Part shown: positions 40,900 through 48,566 of the stretch, in pieces | Layout of the letters: each line of letters opens with the position of its first letter | Numbering within the stretch: position 1 is the first letter of the stretch | Source of the DNA: a virus | Length of the DNA stretch: 64,000 bases | IMG/VR virus record: IMGVR_UViG_3300031669_000016 | Span: 1-64,000 of that record | Direction: 5' to 3' (one strand) | Notes under the pieces: generated by a model | What the model was told of the DNA's origin: nothing | What the model saw: only the letters and a program-made list of their open reading frames with translations | Database searches by the model: none | Position numbers and translations under genes: made by a program

Positions 40900-41211
40900 C
40901 TATTTCTTCATCAACCCTCGCTCTTCAAACAGTTTCTTGAGCTGGGTCCGCCACCAGCCCAACAGGCCATCCCGCAACAGCAGGGTGATGAGGCGGGCGA
41001 CAACATAGGGGTGATGCGCCGCGATCCAGATCTGGTGCTGTAAGATCGGATAGGGTTCGGTGTCGTTGCTATGGGTTGCATCGACCTGGGCGGGGATGCA
41101 AACGCAGGCGTTGCAGACCATCGATTGCTTCGACCCATCAGGCCACGTTATCATAACGGTTACATAGCCTTCTTCTTCGAGTTGAACCGCTTTGAACTGG
41201 GACTCTGTCAT
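40900..41211 (-). CDS. Hypothetical protein directly upstream of the CRISPR effector
   Basis: A 103-residue protein coupled to the SbcC C-terminal gene (ATGA overlap) and ending directly against the effector start (TAGATG). The N-terminus is beta (EEEGYVTVMITWPDGSKQSM), with one CNACVC cluster, then a helical basic C-terminus (YVVARLITLLLRDGLLGWWR). No family was recognised. Its position makes it a candidate accessory to the effector, or simply part of the recombination operon. Confidence 0.5.
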   Translation of the reverse strand: MTESQFKAVQLEEEGYVTVMITWPDGSKQSMVCNACVCIPAQVDATHSNDTEPYPILQHQIWIAAHHPYVVARLITLLLRDGLLGWWRTQLKKLFEERGLMKK

Positions 41212-41867
41212 GCCTCATCTCCCACTACACATCGGCTCGCACCATCCACCTTACTAACCCCGATGATCTGAGCGCTTGACGGTGCGGAGTGATCCTCGTT
41301 TCCGGTGACGACAACGACCTGCATGCCGAGGTCTCTGGAGACACCTTCCAAGAAGTCTTCGATGACGGCGAGCGCACGCGCGCCGTGCACGTTGCGATAG
41401 GGTTCATCCAAGATGAGGACGCGGGGCAGGCGCAGGCGCAACACGAAGACGAGGCGCAACAGCACGGATTCGACATCGAGGACACCACCGCCATGGACCT
41501 CGGTGCCCCTACCCTCGATCCCATCGGCATCGACCGTTTCTAGATGGGCCTGGACCATGTTTCTGGATTGGTCGTACCGAAGTCGGAACTGCGCACCGGG
41601 ACCGAGCAGGATACATAGTGCCTGGGTCAGGAGCGGCTCGATAATGTTCTTCAACCTATCCTGACTCAACGCGGCGGCTTGTTGAAGCAATGTTTGCGCC
41701 TTCAAGTACCAATCTGCTAGTGCTGTTTGCTCTGTGCGTGCGATTTGGTGCTGGCTTTCGGTCTGCTCAAGTAAGGCGCGGCGGCCTCGTGCCTGCTCGA
41801 CCTGGCTGCGGCACCGACTCGCCCGTTGGATCAGGGTATTGAGGTCAACGACCGACAACGGTTTCAA
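41208..41867 (-). CDS. SbcC/Rad50-like ATPase, C-terminal half
   Basis: A 219-residue protein: a coiled-coil start (residues 1-75), then LLTQALCILLGPGAQFRLRY, the ABC signature region HGGGVLDVESVLLRLVFVLR, and Walker B RVLILDEPYRNVHG with a D-loop-like continuation and VVVVTGNED in the switch position. It lacks a Walker A, which is supplied by the separate protein at 43307. Together with SbcD/Mre11 (42372) it should form a DNA-end processing complex. A split at the zinc-hook tip is the natural break point. Confidence 0.75.
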   Translation of the reverse strand: MKPLSVVDLNTLIQRASRCRSQVEQARGRRALLEQTESQHQIARTEQTALADWYLKAQTLLQQAAALSQDRLKNIIEPLLTQALCILLGPGAQFRLRYDQSRNMVQAHLETVDADGIEGRGTEVHGGGVLDVESVLLRLVFVLRLRLPRVLILDEPYRNVHGARALAVIEDFLEGVSRDLGMQVVVVTGNEDHSAPSSAQIIGVSKVDGASRCVVGDEA

Positions 41868-42096
41868 CCTCCAAGAGTTGGCGTTGGAGTTCGGCCATTT
41901 GCGTGTCGAGCACGTTCTGGGCTTGGTCGCGATGCTCTGGCAACTTGTCGAGTGCGATACCGAGGCTCTGCTGACACTCCGCGGCCTTGACGTGGTATTC
42001 AGCGTCGAGTCCTTGGATTTGAGCGGCGTACTGCGTCTGCTGAGTCTTCGCCCGCTCCAGAGCGGCTTTCTTTGCGCGATACGTGTCTACGTCCAC
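41845..42096 (-). CDS. Small coiled-coil protein of the SbcCD operon
   Basis: An 83-residue helical protein from GTG 42096 (GGGGTGATTCC upstream): YRAKKAALERAKTQQTQYAA ... DTQMAELQRQLLEVETVVGR. The open frame extends further upstream, but that part overlaps a remnant of the SbcD C-terminus and another gene. It could pair with the coiled coils of the split Rad50 halves on either side. Confidence 0.55.
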   Translation of the reverse strand: MDVDTYRAKKAALERAKTQQTQYAAQIQGLDAEYHVKAAECQQSLGIALDKLPEHRDQAQNVLDTQMAELQRQLLEVETVVGR

Positions 42097-42099
42097 GGA

Positions 42100-42139
42100 A
42101 TCACCCCGTTTGCAGCGCTTGTAATGTGAGATTCTTGAC
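42100..42139 (-). pseudogene. Remnant of a second SbcD C-terminus
   Basis: Reading leftward after the TAG of the inserted gene, codons give VKNLTLQALQTG and TGA. The real SbcD ends VVDLALQTLQMG and TGA; 28 of 39 nucleotides agree, with mostly third-position changes. This diverged duplicate end shows that the gene at 42140-42367 was inserted together with a donor-derived flank. Confidence 0.7.
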
Positions 42140-42367
42140 CTAGAACCCAAACCAGAGGGTAACAATCCTGTAGGCTCTGATTGGATCAACAGGAGAACAT
42201 AGAACCAAACAATCATCTTTCCAGTTGATCCGAACACTGTTGAAACACCCAACCCAACCGCGTCCTTCAACTTTGATTGGGTGGTCCAAATCATCTTCTG
42301 ACTTGGAGAACCTCAGATGCTCCGGATTACCATCCATATCCTGTACTTCTGCTGCTGTAAGGATCAT
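42140..42367 (-). CDS. Hypothetical protein inserted within the SbcCD operon
   Basis: A 75-residue protein whose ATG 42367 follows the SbcD stop closely, with GGGGTGAAAAG as ribosome site. It is beta-rich (VEGRGWVGCFNSVRINWKDD) without known motif. It is bounded by the true SbcD end on one side and a diverged SbcD end on the other, so it is a recent cassette. Confidence 0.5.
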   Translation of the reverse strand: MILTAAEVQDMDGNPEHLRFSKSEDDLDHPIKVEGRGWVGCFNSVRINWKDDCLVLCSPVDPIRAYRIVTLWFGF

Positions 42368-42371
42368 CTTT

Positions 42372-43310
42372 TCACCCCATTTGTAGTGTCTGCAATGCGA
42401 GATCGACGACTTCGCGTTCGACTTTGGCCTGCGCGGCCACGGTCTCTACGACTTGGACCACATCCATAGCAATGGTCTCGTCGGCCTCGATGGCTGCGAA
42501 ATGATGGAGTAAGTCGCTGAACTGATCTGCTGTATAGCCAAGTGCTTCTGTTTCGTCGACCCAAACATCCGTTTTGAACGGGGGACACATCCACTCAACC
42601 GCAAGCGTTTCTAGATCAACGACGAGAAAAGTCGGTTTCCGCGTCATATCGCTTGGCGTGCGCGTCAGCCGTGCCAACGCACCGGGATTGATCGCCTGTC
42701 CCGTTTCGGTACGCTTATAAACGCCAGGATGGTAGTCGCCCAGCAGGAGGAGGGGAATATCGGGGAGATCCTGAACGAGAACGTGGCCAAACGGTTTCGG
42801 CTTATCCACCACCATTTGGTGCGCGATCACGATGTCGGCCCGTCGTTGCCAGCCCTGAAGGGCTTCGGCGAGCTGTTCCTCGCCGCGATGACGGTAGTGC
42901 AGCGCGATAACACTACGACCCTCCAAATCGGTACGGTCCCTACCATTCCAACCGTTAGGAAGGACCCGGAAGAGGTCTCCCATCGCCTCGGCCAGAAGTC
43001 CGAGCATGCCTTCCCGGTATGTAGCGGCATTATGCCCGATGATGTCGTGTTGGCCCGGAATGACCCACCATGGAATCGCGTACTTACGGATCAAAGCGGC
43101 GAGGCGCGTCCCCACGAGCGGTGGGGTTCGGCGTGGCGTATGGGTCAGATCACCACCACAGATCACAAGCCCAATTCCATTCTGTTGACCCCAGGTTAGA
43201 ATAGCTTCGACCTTGCGGAGCACTGCGTATAAGAAGCTGTCGTTACGGCCCACAGGCGATTCGGCCTGGAGGTGGAGGTCGGTGAGGTAGATGAAGCGCT
43301 GGATGCTCAT
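42372..43310 (-). CDS. sbcD: SbcD/Mre11-like nuclease
   Basis: A 312-residue calcineurin-like phosphoesterase: TDLHL (D and H near residues 10-12), CGGDLTHTP, IPGQHDIIG (GNHD variant with Q for N), DIVIAHQ and LLGDYHPG. This series and the adjacency to Rad50-like halves identify the Mre11/SbcD nuclease that trims DNA ends. A C-terminal helical part (residues 240-312) would bind Rad50. ATG 43310 overlaps the end of the Rad50 N-half gene. Confidence 0.85.
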   Translation of the reverse strand: MSIQRFIYLTDLHLQAESPVGRNDSFLYAVLRKVEAILTWGQQNGIGLVICGGDLTHTPRRTPPLVGTRLAALIRKYAIPWWVIPGQHDIIGHNAATYREGMLGLLAEAMGDLFRVLPNGWNGRDRTDLEGRSVIALHYRHRGEEQLAEALQGWQRRADIVIAHQMVVDKPKPFGHVLVQDLPDIPLLLLGDYHPGVYKRTETGQAINPGALARLTRTPSDMTRKPTFLVVDLETLAVEWMCPPFKTDVWVDETEALGYTADQFSDLLHHFAAIEADETIAMDVVQVVETVAAQAKVEREVVDLALQTLQMG

Positions 43311-44287
43311 TGTAAGGCCTCAAATGGGCGGCCACAGAGCGGACAGGCATCTACCGCGGCAAGTTCCTGGTCTAGTGCTTGAACCTCTGCCTCAGCGCTT
43401 TGTAGCGCGTGGTGGAGCCTTGTACGACGTTGCTGCCAGCCCAGATACCATTGCAGTGTCGTTCCCATCGCTTCGAGCCGCTGCGCAGTTATTCTGACAC
43501 CCTCTAACCGTTGCGTAGTATCGTCTAGATCCAGGGCCAGTAGACGCTGGCCCACAGCCATGATTTGCTGTTTCCGCCGAGACCAGTCTGTGTACCAGTT
43601 CGTGAACTGCTCTACGGCTTGGAGCTGGCGTGTCGTATGGTTGATGAGCTGGAGCACGGCGTCAATAGACCCCATGGTGTTATCAGCGAACGAGAGCCAG
43701 TTCAGCGCTGTAAGCTGCTCTCTGGTCGCTAAGAGTTGCTTATCCAACTCCTCGACTTGATGGCGTGCCCGTAACGATTCGGTGTGGCATGTCCTGCCAG
43801 CCGCTTCCAAACGTTCCGCCTGGGTCAATATGCCGAGCTTGCGTTGGACCGCGGAGGGTGCATCGGCGAGTAGGAAGAGGGGGTCGTGCTGGAGCAGTAG
43901 GTTCACCGATTCGGGTTTGCCATCAAGTTCGACTTTGCGGAAACCGGTGGCGAGTTGGATCTCGTCAGGTACGTCCTTACCTATAGAGTCGAAGATGACG
44001 GGTTCACCTTCGGGACGTGTCAGTGTGTACCGATTCGTCTTGGTATCGCGCTCGCGGCAGACTGTGATGCCGTCTGCAAATGTGATGGTGACGGCGACAT
44101 GACTAGTGCCGTTGCGGCAGAGAGATTGCCAGTTACCATCGCCGTAGAGACACCAACGTATGGCGCGGACAACAGCAGTCTTCCCACAGTTGGTCGGACC
44201 CCTCACGATGTTGAGGCCGGGCGCGAGTGTTAGGGCCGTGTCGGCGTGGGACTGGAAGTTCTTTAGTTCGATGCTGTGGATGGGTAT
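43307..44287 (-). CDS. SbcC/Rad50-like ATPase, N-terminal half, with non-standard start
   Basis: The conserved Rad50 start IHSIELKNFQSHADTALTLA then PGLNIVRGPTNCGKT (Walker A) runs upstream of the first standard start (GTG 44206) to TAG 44290-44288, the methyltransferase stop in the same frame. Between them there is no ATG, GTG or TTG; ATA (44287-44285) or ATC (44281-44279) must start it, or the TAG is read through. A GGTGGTGAAG stretch precedes. The protein continues as coiled coil and ends CPLCGRPFEALQ, the zinc-hook CxxC, so it is exactly the N-terminal half of Rad50. Confidence 0.7.
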   Translation of the reverse strand: MPIHSIELKNFQSHADTALTLAPGLNIVRGPTNCGKTAVVRAIRWCLYGDGNWQSLCRNGTSHVAVTITFADGITVCRERDTKTNRYTLTRPEGEPVIFDSIGKDVPDEIQLATGFRKVELDGKPESVNLLLQHDPLFLLADAPSAVQRKLGILTQAERLEAAGRTCHTESLRARHQVEELDKQLLATREQLTALNWLSFADNTMGSIDAVLQLINHTTRQLQAVEQFTNWYTDWSRRKQQIMAVGQRLLALDLDDTTQRLEGVRITAQRLEAMGTTLQWYLGWQQRRTRLHHALQSAEAEVQALDQELAAVDACPLCGRPFEALQ

Positions 44288-44878
44288 CTACTTCACCACC
44301 TGGATCAGACCTAATCCTCTCGATATTGGACCATGCGGAGTCGGCCCACAACCGCCGAGAAGTCGAACGGCATGGGGGAAGTGCAATGCTAACCACTCAC
44401 TCTCTGCACAGACCGGAGAGTAGTTGGTGTCGTGAAGGCACATCAAACCTTTGTCACGCGTCCGCAACCACGCCGCACGGAAGATGCGCTCCAATCCGTC
44501 ATAGCTGTGGTCCGCGTCGAGATAGGTGAAGTCGAAACGCTCCTTGCGCTGCTGGAACGCAGCGACAGCATCGCCCTGAACCAATTCGACACTGCCCAAA
44601 AGGCCAGCCGCTTCTAGGCGCGCACGTGTCTTATCGAGATAATCAGCGTTGTGGTCGATAGCGACGAGAACCCCACCAGTCTGCTGGGCCGCCAGGGCAA
44701 GCCAGATCGTGGTGTGACCCAAATAGACACCGACTGCACAGATATGCCTGCTTTCCGTGGCGCGGGCCAACGCATAGAGGGCTTGACCCATCCACGGCTC
44801 GGTGGCACTGAAACCGGTCAGCGCCTCCTCCGCGGCTTGTTTGAAGTGATTACTCGGATAGTTGAGTTCGGGGATCAT
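44288..44878 (-). CDS. Class I SAM-dependent methyltransferase (O-methyltransferase-like)
   Basis: A 196-residue protein from ATG 44878, which overlaps the preceding TGA. Motif I region CAVGVYLGHTTIWLALAAQ, motif II VLVAIDHNADY, motif III-like VELVQGDAVAAF and FTYLDADHSYDGLERIF (D-x-x-H metal/catalytic region) match family 3/24 methyltransferases often found with glycosylation genes. It may methylate a sugar or small molecule. The in-frame link to the Rad50 half downstream is noteworthy. Confidence 0.75.
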   Translation of the reverse strand: MIPELNYPSNHFKQAAEEALTGFSATEPWMGQALYALARATESRHICAVGVYLGHTTIWLALAAQQTGGVLVAIDHNADYLDKTRARLEAAGLLGSVELVQGDAVAAFQQRKERFDFTYLDADHSYDGLERIFRAAWLRTRDKGLMCLHDTNYSPVCAESEWLALHFPHAVRLLGGCGPTPHGPISRGLGLIQVVK

Positions 44879-45642
44879 GTCTTTCTCCCCAACTGCGATT
44901 CCAGTAGCTGTGCCGGCGAGTACTCGAACCGCGCCGATGTGATCTGTTGCGTCAACCACCGCACCGATACGTCGCGTTCGGCAGCGTAGTAGTCGGCGAA
45001 GTCTTTGTATGCTGGACAAGCCACATAGCTCGCCGCGATACCCACCGCTTCGAGCGGGTCGACAACCTTCCGCACCGAATCGATATCGAGCTTGTCGTTA
45101 TGCGCGATGTAAACAACCCGATCGGCGTAACGGACCAGTAGTGCGGCCTGCTCTTTGTGCAGTACTGATCCCATCATGGCCACACCAAAGGGTGCACCCG
45201 CATCGGCGAGGGCGAGTACGTCGAAGTAGCTTTCGACAAGGATGATCGGACAGCGCCCGAAAGTGTGTGGCCGGTGCAGATTGTTGAGCAGGGCATTCCC
45301 ATTCTCGCATAGCCCCCACAACACGAAGCGCTTGTCGAAGGGGAGATGCCAGAACTTCGGTTCTGATTCATCAAGCGCCCTGCCGGCCAATCCGACGAGT
45401 TGCCCTGATACATCGCGAATCGGGATGATCAACCGTTCAGCCAGCATGCGCCCCTCGGAGTGAAGGTTGGGTGGCATGGTTTGGGGACCAAGGCCGAACC
45501 CCCACTGCTGCCACGTCTCAAGCTGGAGTCCGCGACGGTCCAAGAACTGTCGTAGCTTAGAAGAACCGGCCGCTAGGTATGTGCAGAAGCGGCTACGGGA
45601 CTGGTGCCAGAAGTCTTGCCACGGTTCAGACAGCGGCATCAT
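44875..45642 (-). CDS. TOPRIM half of a split DnaG-type primase
   Basis: A 255-residue protein from ATG 45642 (GAGGAGGGTG upstream). RLIIPIRDVSGQLVGLAGRA and FDKRFVLWGL match the DnaG catalytic core start; TOPRIM follows with IILVESYFDVLALADAG (catalytic E) and YADRVVYIAHNDK, where the usual D-x-D reads H-x-D. It has no zinc-binding domain; that is encoded separately at 53767. It would synthesise RNA primers with the helicase at 54300. The altered acidic residue may change metal use. Confidence 0.7.
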   Translation of the reverse strand: MMPLSEPWQDFWHQSRSRFCTYLAAGSSKLRQFLDRRGLQLETWQQWGFGLGPQTMPPNLHSEGRMLAERLIIPIRDVSGQLVGLAGRALDESEPKFWHLPFDKRFVLWGLCENGNALLNNLHRPHTFGRCPIILVESYFDVLALADAGAPFGVAMMGSVLHKEQAALLVRYADRVVYIAHNDKLDIDSVRKVVDPLEAVGIAASYVACPAYKDFADYYAAERDVSVRWLTQQITSARFEYSPAQLLESQLGRKT

Positions 45643-46739
45643 AGCTTTACACCCTCCTCTGCAGCGGCGGCATACATCGCCGTGGAAGGATCGCTTTTGA
45701 CACGCCCCATTACCTCGTTGCGTATCCAATCAAGGAATGCTGGCTCGGCATCGCATCGGTCGTGGAGTGCCTGCTTCCCAACCGCTAACAACTGATCACC
45801 GCAGTAGTAGCGACCACCCGGTTTCATCTCGACGAAGTGATGCGACAGCGCCCAGTCGAATAGACTCGAACTCTCGTCCTGAATCCTGCCGTCAAAGTAG
45901 AATCGGATCTCGGGCGCGTCCTCACCGGTGCGGCGTAACGGTGGTGAAACCTTGCTCTTTACCAGTAACGCTTCAGCAACGGTACCGACGAGTATGTCGT
46001 TTTCTTGTATAGCGTCGACGCGTTGGAACATGAGTCGGACGCTTACGGCATGCCGCCATGCCCGCCCACCCGGAGTCCGTTCCAGGCCCTGTGCGGCACG
46101 CTTCAACTTTCCTGTGCGGGCTATCAATGGATTCGTATCGATCAGCTCGCGGACCTGATTGGTGACGATAACAGTCGCATTCGAGTAGTACGCCGCTTCT
46201 TGTAACGCCGGGATCTGGCGGGTCAGCACACCGGCAAGGCCGGCCACAATGCCGATATGACCCGGCAACTTGTCCGCGGTCGCATCCTCGAACTGGTGGC
46301 GCGGCTGTAAGAAGGCGAGGCTATCGATGGCGACGACATCGTACTTCTCAGCATTGAGGTCCTTCGTGATGGCCCAGAGCACATCCTCGGCTGGTCCGTT
46401 GGTCGGCCAGAGATCAAGCGCGGCACGATCCACACCGATACGGTCCATCCAGGCCTTTCCGAACTTGTCCATCAACGTGTATTCCGTGTCGATATAGGCG
46501 CAGCGCAGACCGGCGTGCTGCGCGTTCGCCACGGTATGGAGCACAACCGCGCTCTTCCCACTTGACTCGCGCCCGAAGATCTCGGTGATGCGGCCGCGGC
46601 AGATACCTCCAACCGTCAGGATGCGGTAGTCCAAGTCGAAGTTGCCGGTCGGAATGACGGCCGGTCCCTTCAACGGCTTCGGCTCGCGTTGGCGGGCGGG
46701 TGGGCCAAACGTCGTCGCTAGTTGTCCCGATTTGGTCAT
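45639..46739 (-). CDS. recA: RecA/UvsX-like recombinase
   Basis: A 366-residue protein. Walker A GRESSGKS at 56-63, AYIDTEYTL (E near 86), Walker B YDVVAIDS at 133-140, ATVIVTNQVRE (L2/NQ region) and GRAWRHAVSVRL. Length and motifs agree with bacterial RecA/phage UvsX, without the acidic bacterial C-terminus. It catalyses strand exchange with the SSB-like protein upstream and the SbcCD set downstream. ATG 46739. Confidence 0.9.
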   Translation of the reverse strand: MTKSGQLATTFGPPARQREPKPLKGPAVIPTGNFDLDYRILTVGGICRGRITEIFGRESSGKSAVVLHTVANAQHAGLRCAYIDTEYTLMDKFGKAWMDRIGVDRAALDLWPTNGPAEDVLWAITKDLNAEKYDVVAIDSLAFLQPRHQFEDATADKLPGHIGIVAGLAGVLTRQIPALQEAAYYSNATVIVTNQVRELIDTNPLIARTGKLKRAAQGLERTPGGRAWRHAVSVRLMFQRVDAIQENDILVGTVAEALLVKSKVSPPLRRTGEDAPEIRFYFDGRIQDESSSLFDWALSHHFVEMKPGGRYYCGDQLLAVGKQALHDRCDAEPAFLDWIRNEVMGRVKSDPSTAMYAAAAEEGVKL

Positions 46740-46751
46740 ATGACCCCTAGA

Positions 46752-47714
46752 CTACTGGTCGCCCCATATTGCAGCTGGCGGCGGGGGCGGGATCGGCGCG
46801 CCTGTGGGTTGCGGTACCGCTGCCTGACCCGGCACGGGTGGTATCGGCGGTGTTGGCAACGGATTTGTTGGGGCCGCGCCTGGAGCCTCCATGGTGGGTA
46901 CAACCTGTGGTGTCGCAACAGGCGGTGCCGACACCACGGGCTGTGCTAGAGGCGGTGTCGCAGTATTCGGTACATCCACAGGTGGTGCAAACGTGGTCGG
47001 CAGGGTTGTGGGTGGTGCAAACGTTGCTGGGATCTGTTCTCCTACCGGAGGAAACAGACTGGTGGGAGGTGCAGATGTGGTCGGATAGGCCGCCTCTGGC
47101 ACGATCTCACCACCCAAATATTCGGCGACATCATCTGGACTAACCTGGGGCCAGAGATGTGCCGTAACCTCGGCCCACTGGCGCGTGATGATTTGTTGAA
47201 GCTCGGCGGGCAGTTGCGGATTCGGTACGGTTAGCGGTGTCAACTGCCGCTCGACCGGGAACTGCGCATTGGAGCCCTCAACCGCGCTGAGCAGGTAGTT
47301 GTAGCCGCGAGGATCACCTAGTTGAGGCGTCGCCATGTGCTGCAGTATCTGCTTGCACATACGGTCGTTGAGGTCGAAGATCATCAGCTCGTGGCGGTCG
47401 AAACACCACACAGCAACCACGCCGGTGATACCTCGATTCTTGCTGTGCAAGCTCTCACCATCGGGCAGGCGGACGCGGCTGCACATACCGGGATAGTGCA
47501 CCTCCAAGCAGGGCACGCGGTCGCCGCGCTTGCGTTCCCCCATCGGCGCGATGTAGTGGACCTCATAGGCCGGAATGCCTTGTGTTGGCCCACCCGGCGT
47601 GCAATCGGATAGGATGCGGAGTTGAAGCCGTTCACCAAGCTGGAGACGCGGTATACGGAACTGGCCGGTGGGCCGCCGCATCCGCGGTTTCCATCCCTTC
47701 AGAGGCATTGTCAT
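46752..47714 (-). CDS. Candidate ssDNA-binding protein with proline-rich tail
   Basis: A 320-residue protein from ATG 47714 (AGTAGGAGGAAG upstream). Residues 1-190 form a beta/cysteine-containing globular domain (ERLQLRILSDCTPGG; CLEVHYPGMCSRVRLPDGES). Residues about 200-320 are a proline/alanine/threonine-rich tail ending IWGDQ, with little acidity. A folded OB-like part plus disordered tail next to RecA is typical for recombination-associated SSBs, but no signature was recognised. Confidence 0.45.
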   Translation of the reverse strand: MTMPLKGWKPRMRRPTGQFRIPRLQLGERLQLRILSDCTPGGPTQGIPAYEVHYIAPMGERKRGDRVPCLEVHYPGMCSRVRLPDGESLHSKNRGITGVVAVWCFDRHELMIFDLNDRMCKQILQHMATPQLGDPRGYNYLLSAVEGSNAQFPVERQLTPLTVPNPQLPAELQQIITRQWAEVTAHLWPQVSPDDVAEYLGGEIVPEAAYPTTSAPPTSLFPPVGEQIPATFAPPTTLPTTFAPPVDVPNTATPPLAQPVVSAPPVATPQVVPTMEAPGAAPTNPLPTPPIPPVPGQAAVPQPTGAPIPPPPPAAIWGDQ

Positions 47715-47725
47715 CTTACTTCCTC

Positions 47726-48334
47726 CTACTCTGAATTGAGTGTGATTGATATGTCGCCGATGCGCAGCTCCATATCCATGAAGGTGCCGCACCGCGACAC
47801 CGTTTCCCACTGCCCCACGAGGCGTTCGAATCTACTCCGAACCAGGCGCTTGAACATCTCGGCGCGATCCCGCGCTTCGACAAGATCGGGATGGAGTGCT
47901 AAGGCTTCGGCCTTGGCCTGCCATTCCGTTGCCGTCATCGCTCGGCATTGCCAATCCACGACGATACGATTGCACACACTATCTAAGACACGGTGGTGAC
48001 GTATGGCAATATCGGCGAACTGCCCTAACCAATCCTTCCAGGCCTGAACGTGCCACAGCGTTTTGCGCAGAATGGATAGAGGTGCGTGGCCCGCGGGCAA
48101 TCTAATGCTGCATTGCTGGATTTCGATTAGTGCTTGCTTGTAGTTGTAGCCTAAGGCCTGGTCCACGTCCGGGTCGGCGAGGGTCTTGGCGACGAAGGCA
48201 TCGTGGGCCTCGTGCTCCTCGACCAAGTACTGGACCTGGAGTTGCAGCAGCTCGTCAACGGCGTTTGCATCGTCGAGCTGCTTCGGTGTGAGGCGTCGCA
48301 GGTATTGGAGCCTGGTTTTGTGTTCAGGAGTCAT
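47726..48334 (-). CDS. Hypothetical helical protein of the recombination operon
   Basis: A 202-residue protein, mostly helical (TPKQLDDANAVDELLQLQVQ; MTATEWQAKAEALALHPDLV), ending in a beta strand ELRIGDISITLN. Similar position between polymerase and RecA genes suggests a replication or recombination accessory. No motif; no clear ribosome site before ATG 48334. Confidence 0.5.
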   Translation of the reverse strand: MTPEHKTRLQYLRRLTPKQLDDANAVDELLQLQVQYLVEEHEAHDAFVAKTLADPDVDQALGYNYKQALIEIQQCSIRLPAGHAPLSILRKTLWHVQAWKDWLGQFADIAIRHHRVLDSVCNRIVVDWQCRAMTATEWQAKAEALALHPDLVEARDRAEMFKRLVRSRFERLVGQWETVSRCGTFMDMELRIGDISITLNSE

Positions 48335-48344
48335 GTTGTATGTC

Positions 48345-48554
48345 TTACGCCTCTACTGTCGGCGGTACGAATATGCCAGCCTCTTCGACCTCGACGTAGG
48401 ACTCACCATCTGGATCGCAGAGACGGACAACAACCCCTATGGTTGGGAACATAACGACGTCTAGATGCTCCTTCTTCACCGCGTCGATAAGGGCGCGTTC
48501 GGCGAGATAGAACTCTGCCTGCGCCTTCAGATAACAGTCAACCAGTTCATCCAT
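48345..48554 (-). CDS. Small hypothetical protein
   Basis: A 69-residue protein from ATG 48554 with GAGAGGTGAG upstream. Helical start (ELVDCYLKAQAEFYLAERAL) and beta end (VMFPTIGVVVRLCDPDGES). Downstream of the polymerase gene in the same operon; function unknown. Confidence 0.5.
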   Translation of the reverse strand: MDELVDCYLKAQAEFYLAERALIDAVKKEHLDVVMFPTIGVVVRLCDPDGESYVEVEEAGIFVPPTVEA

Positions 48555-48566
48555 GCTTCTCACCTC

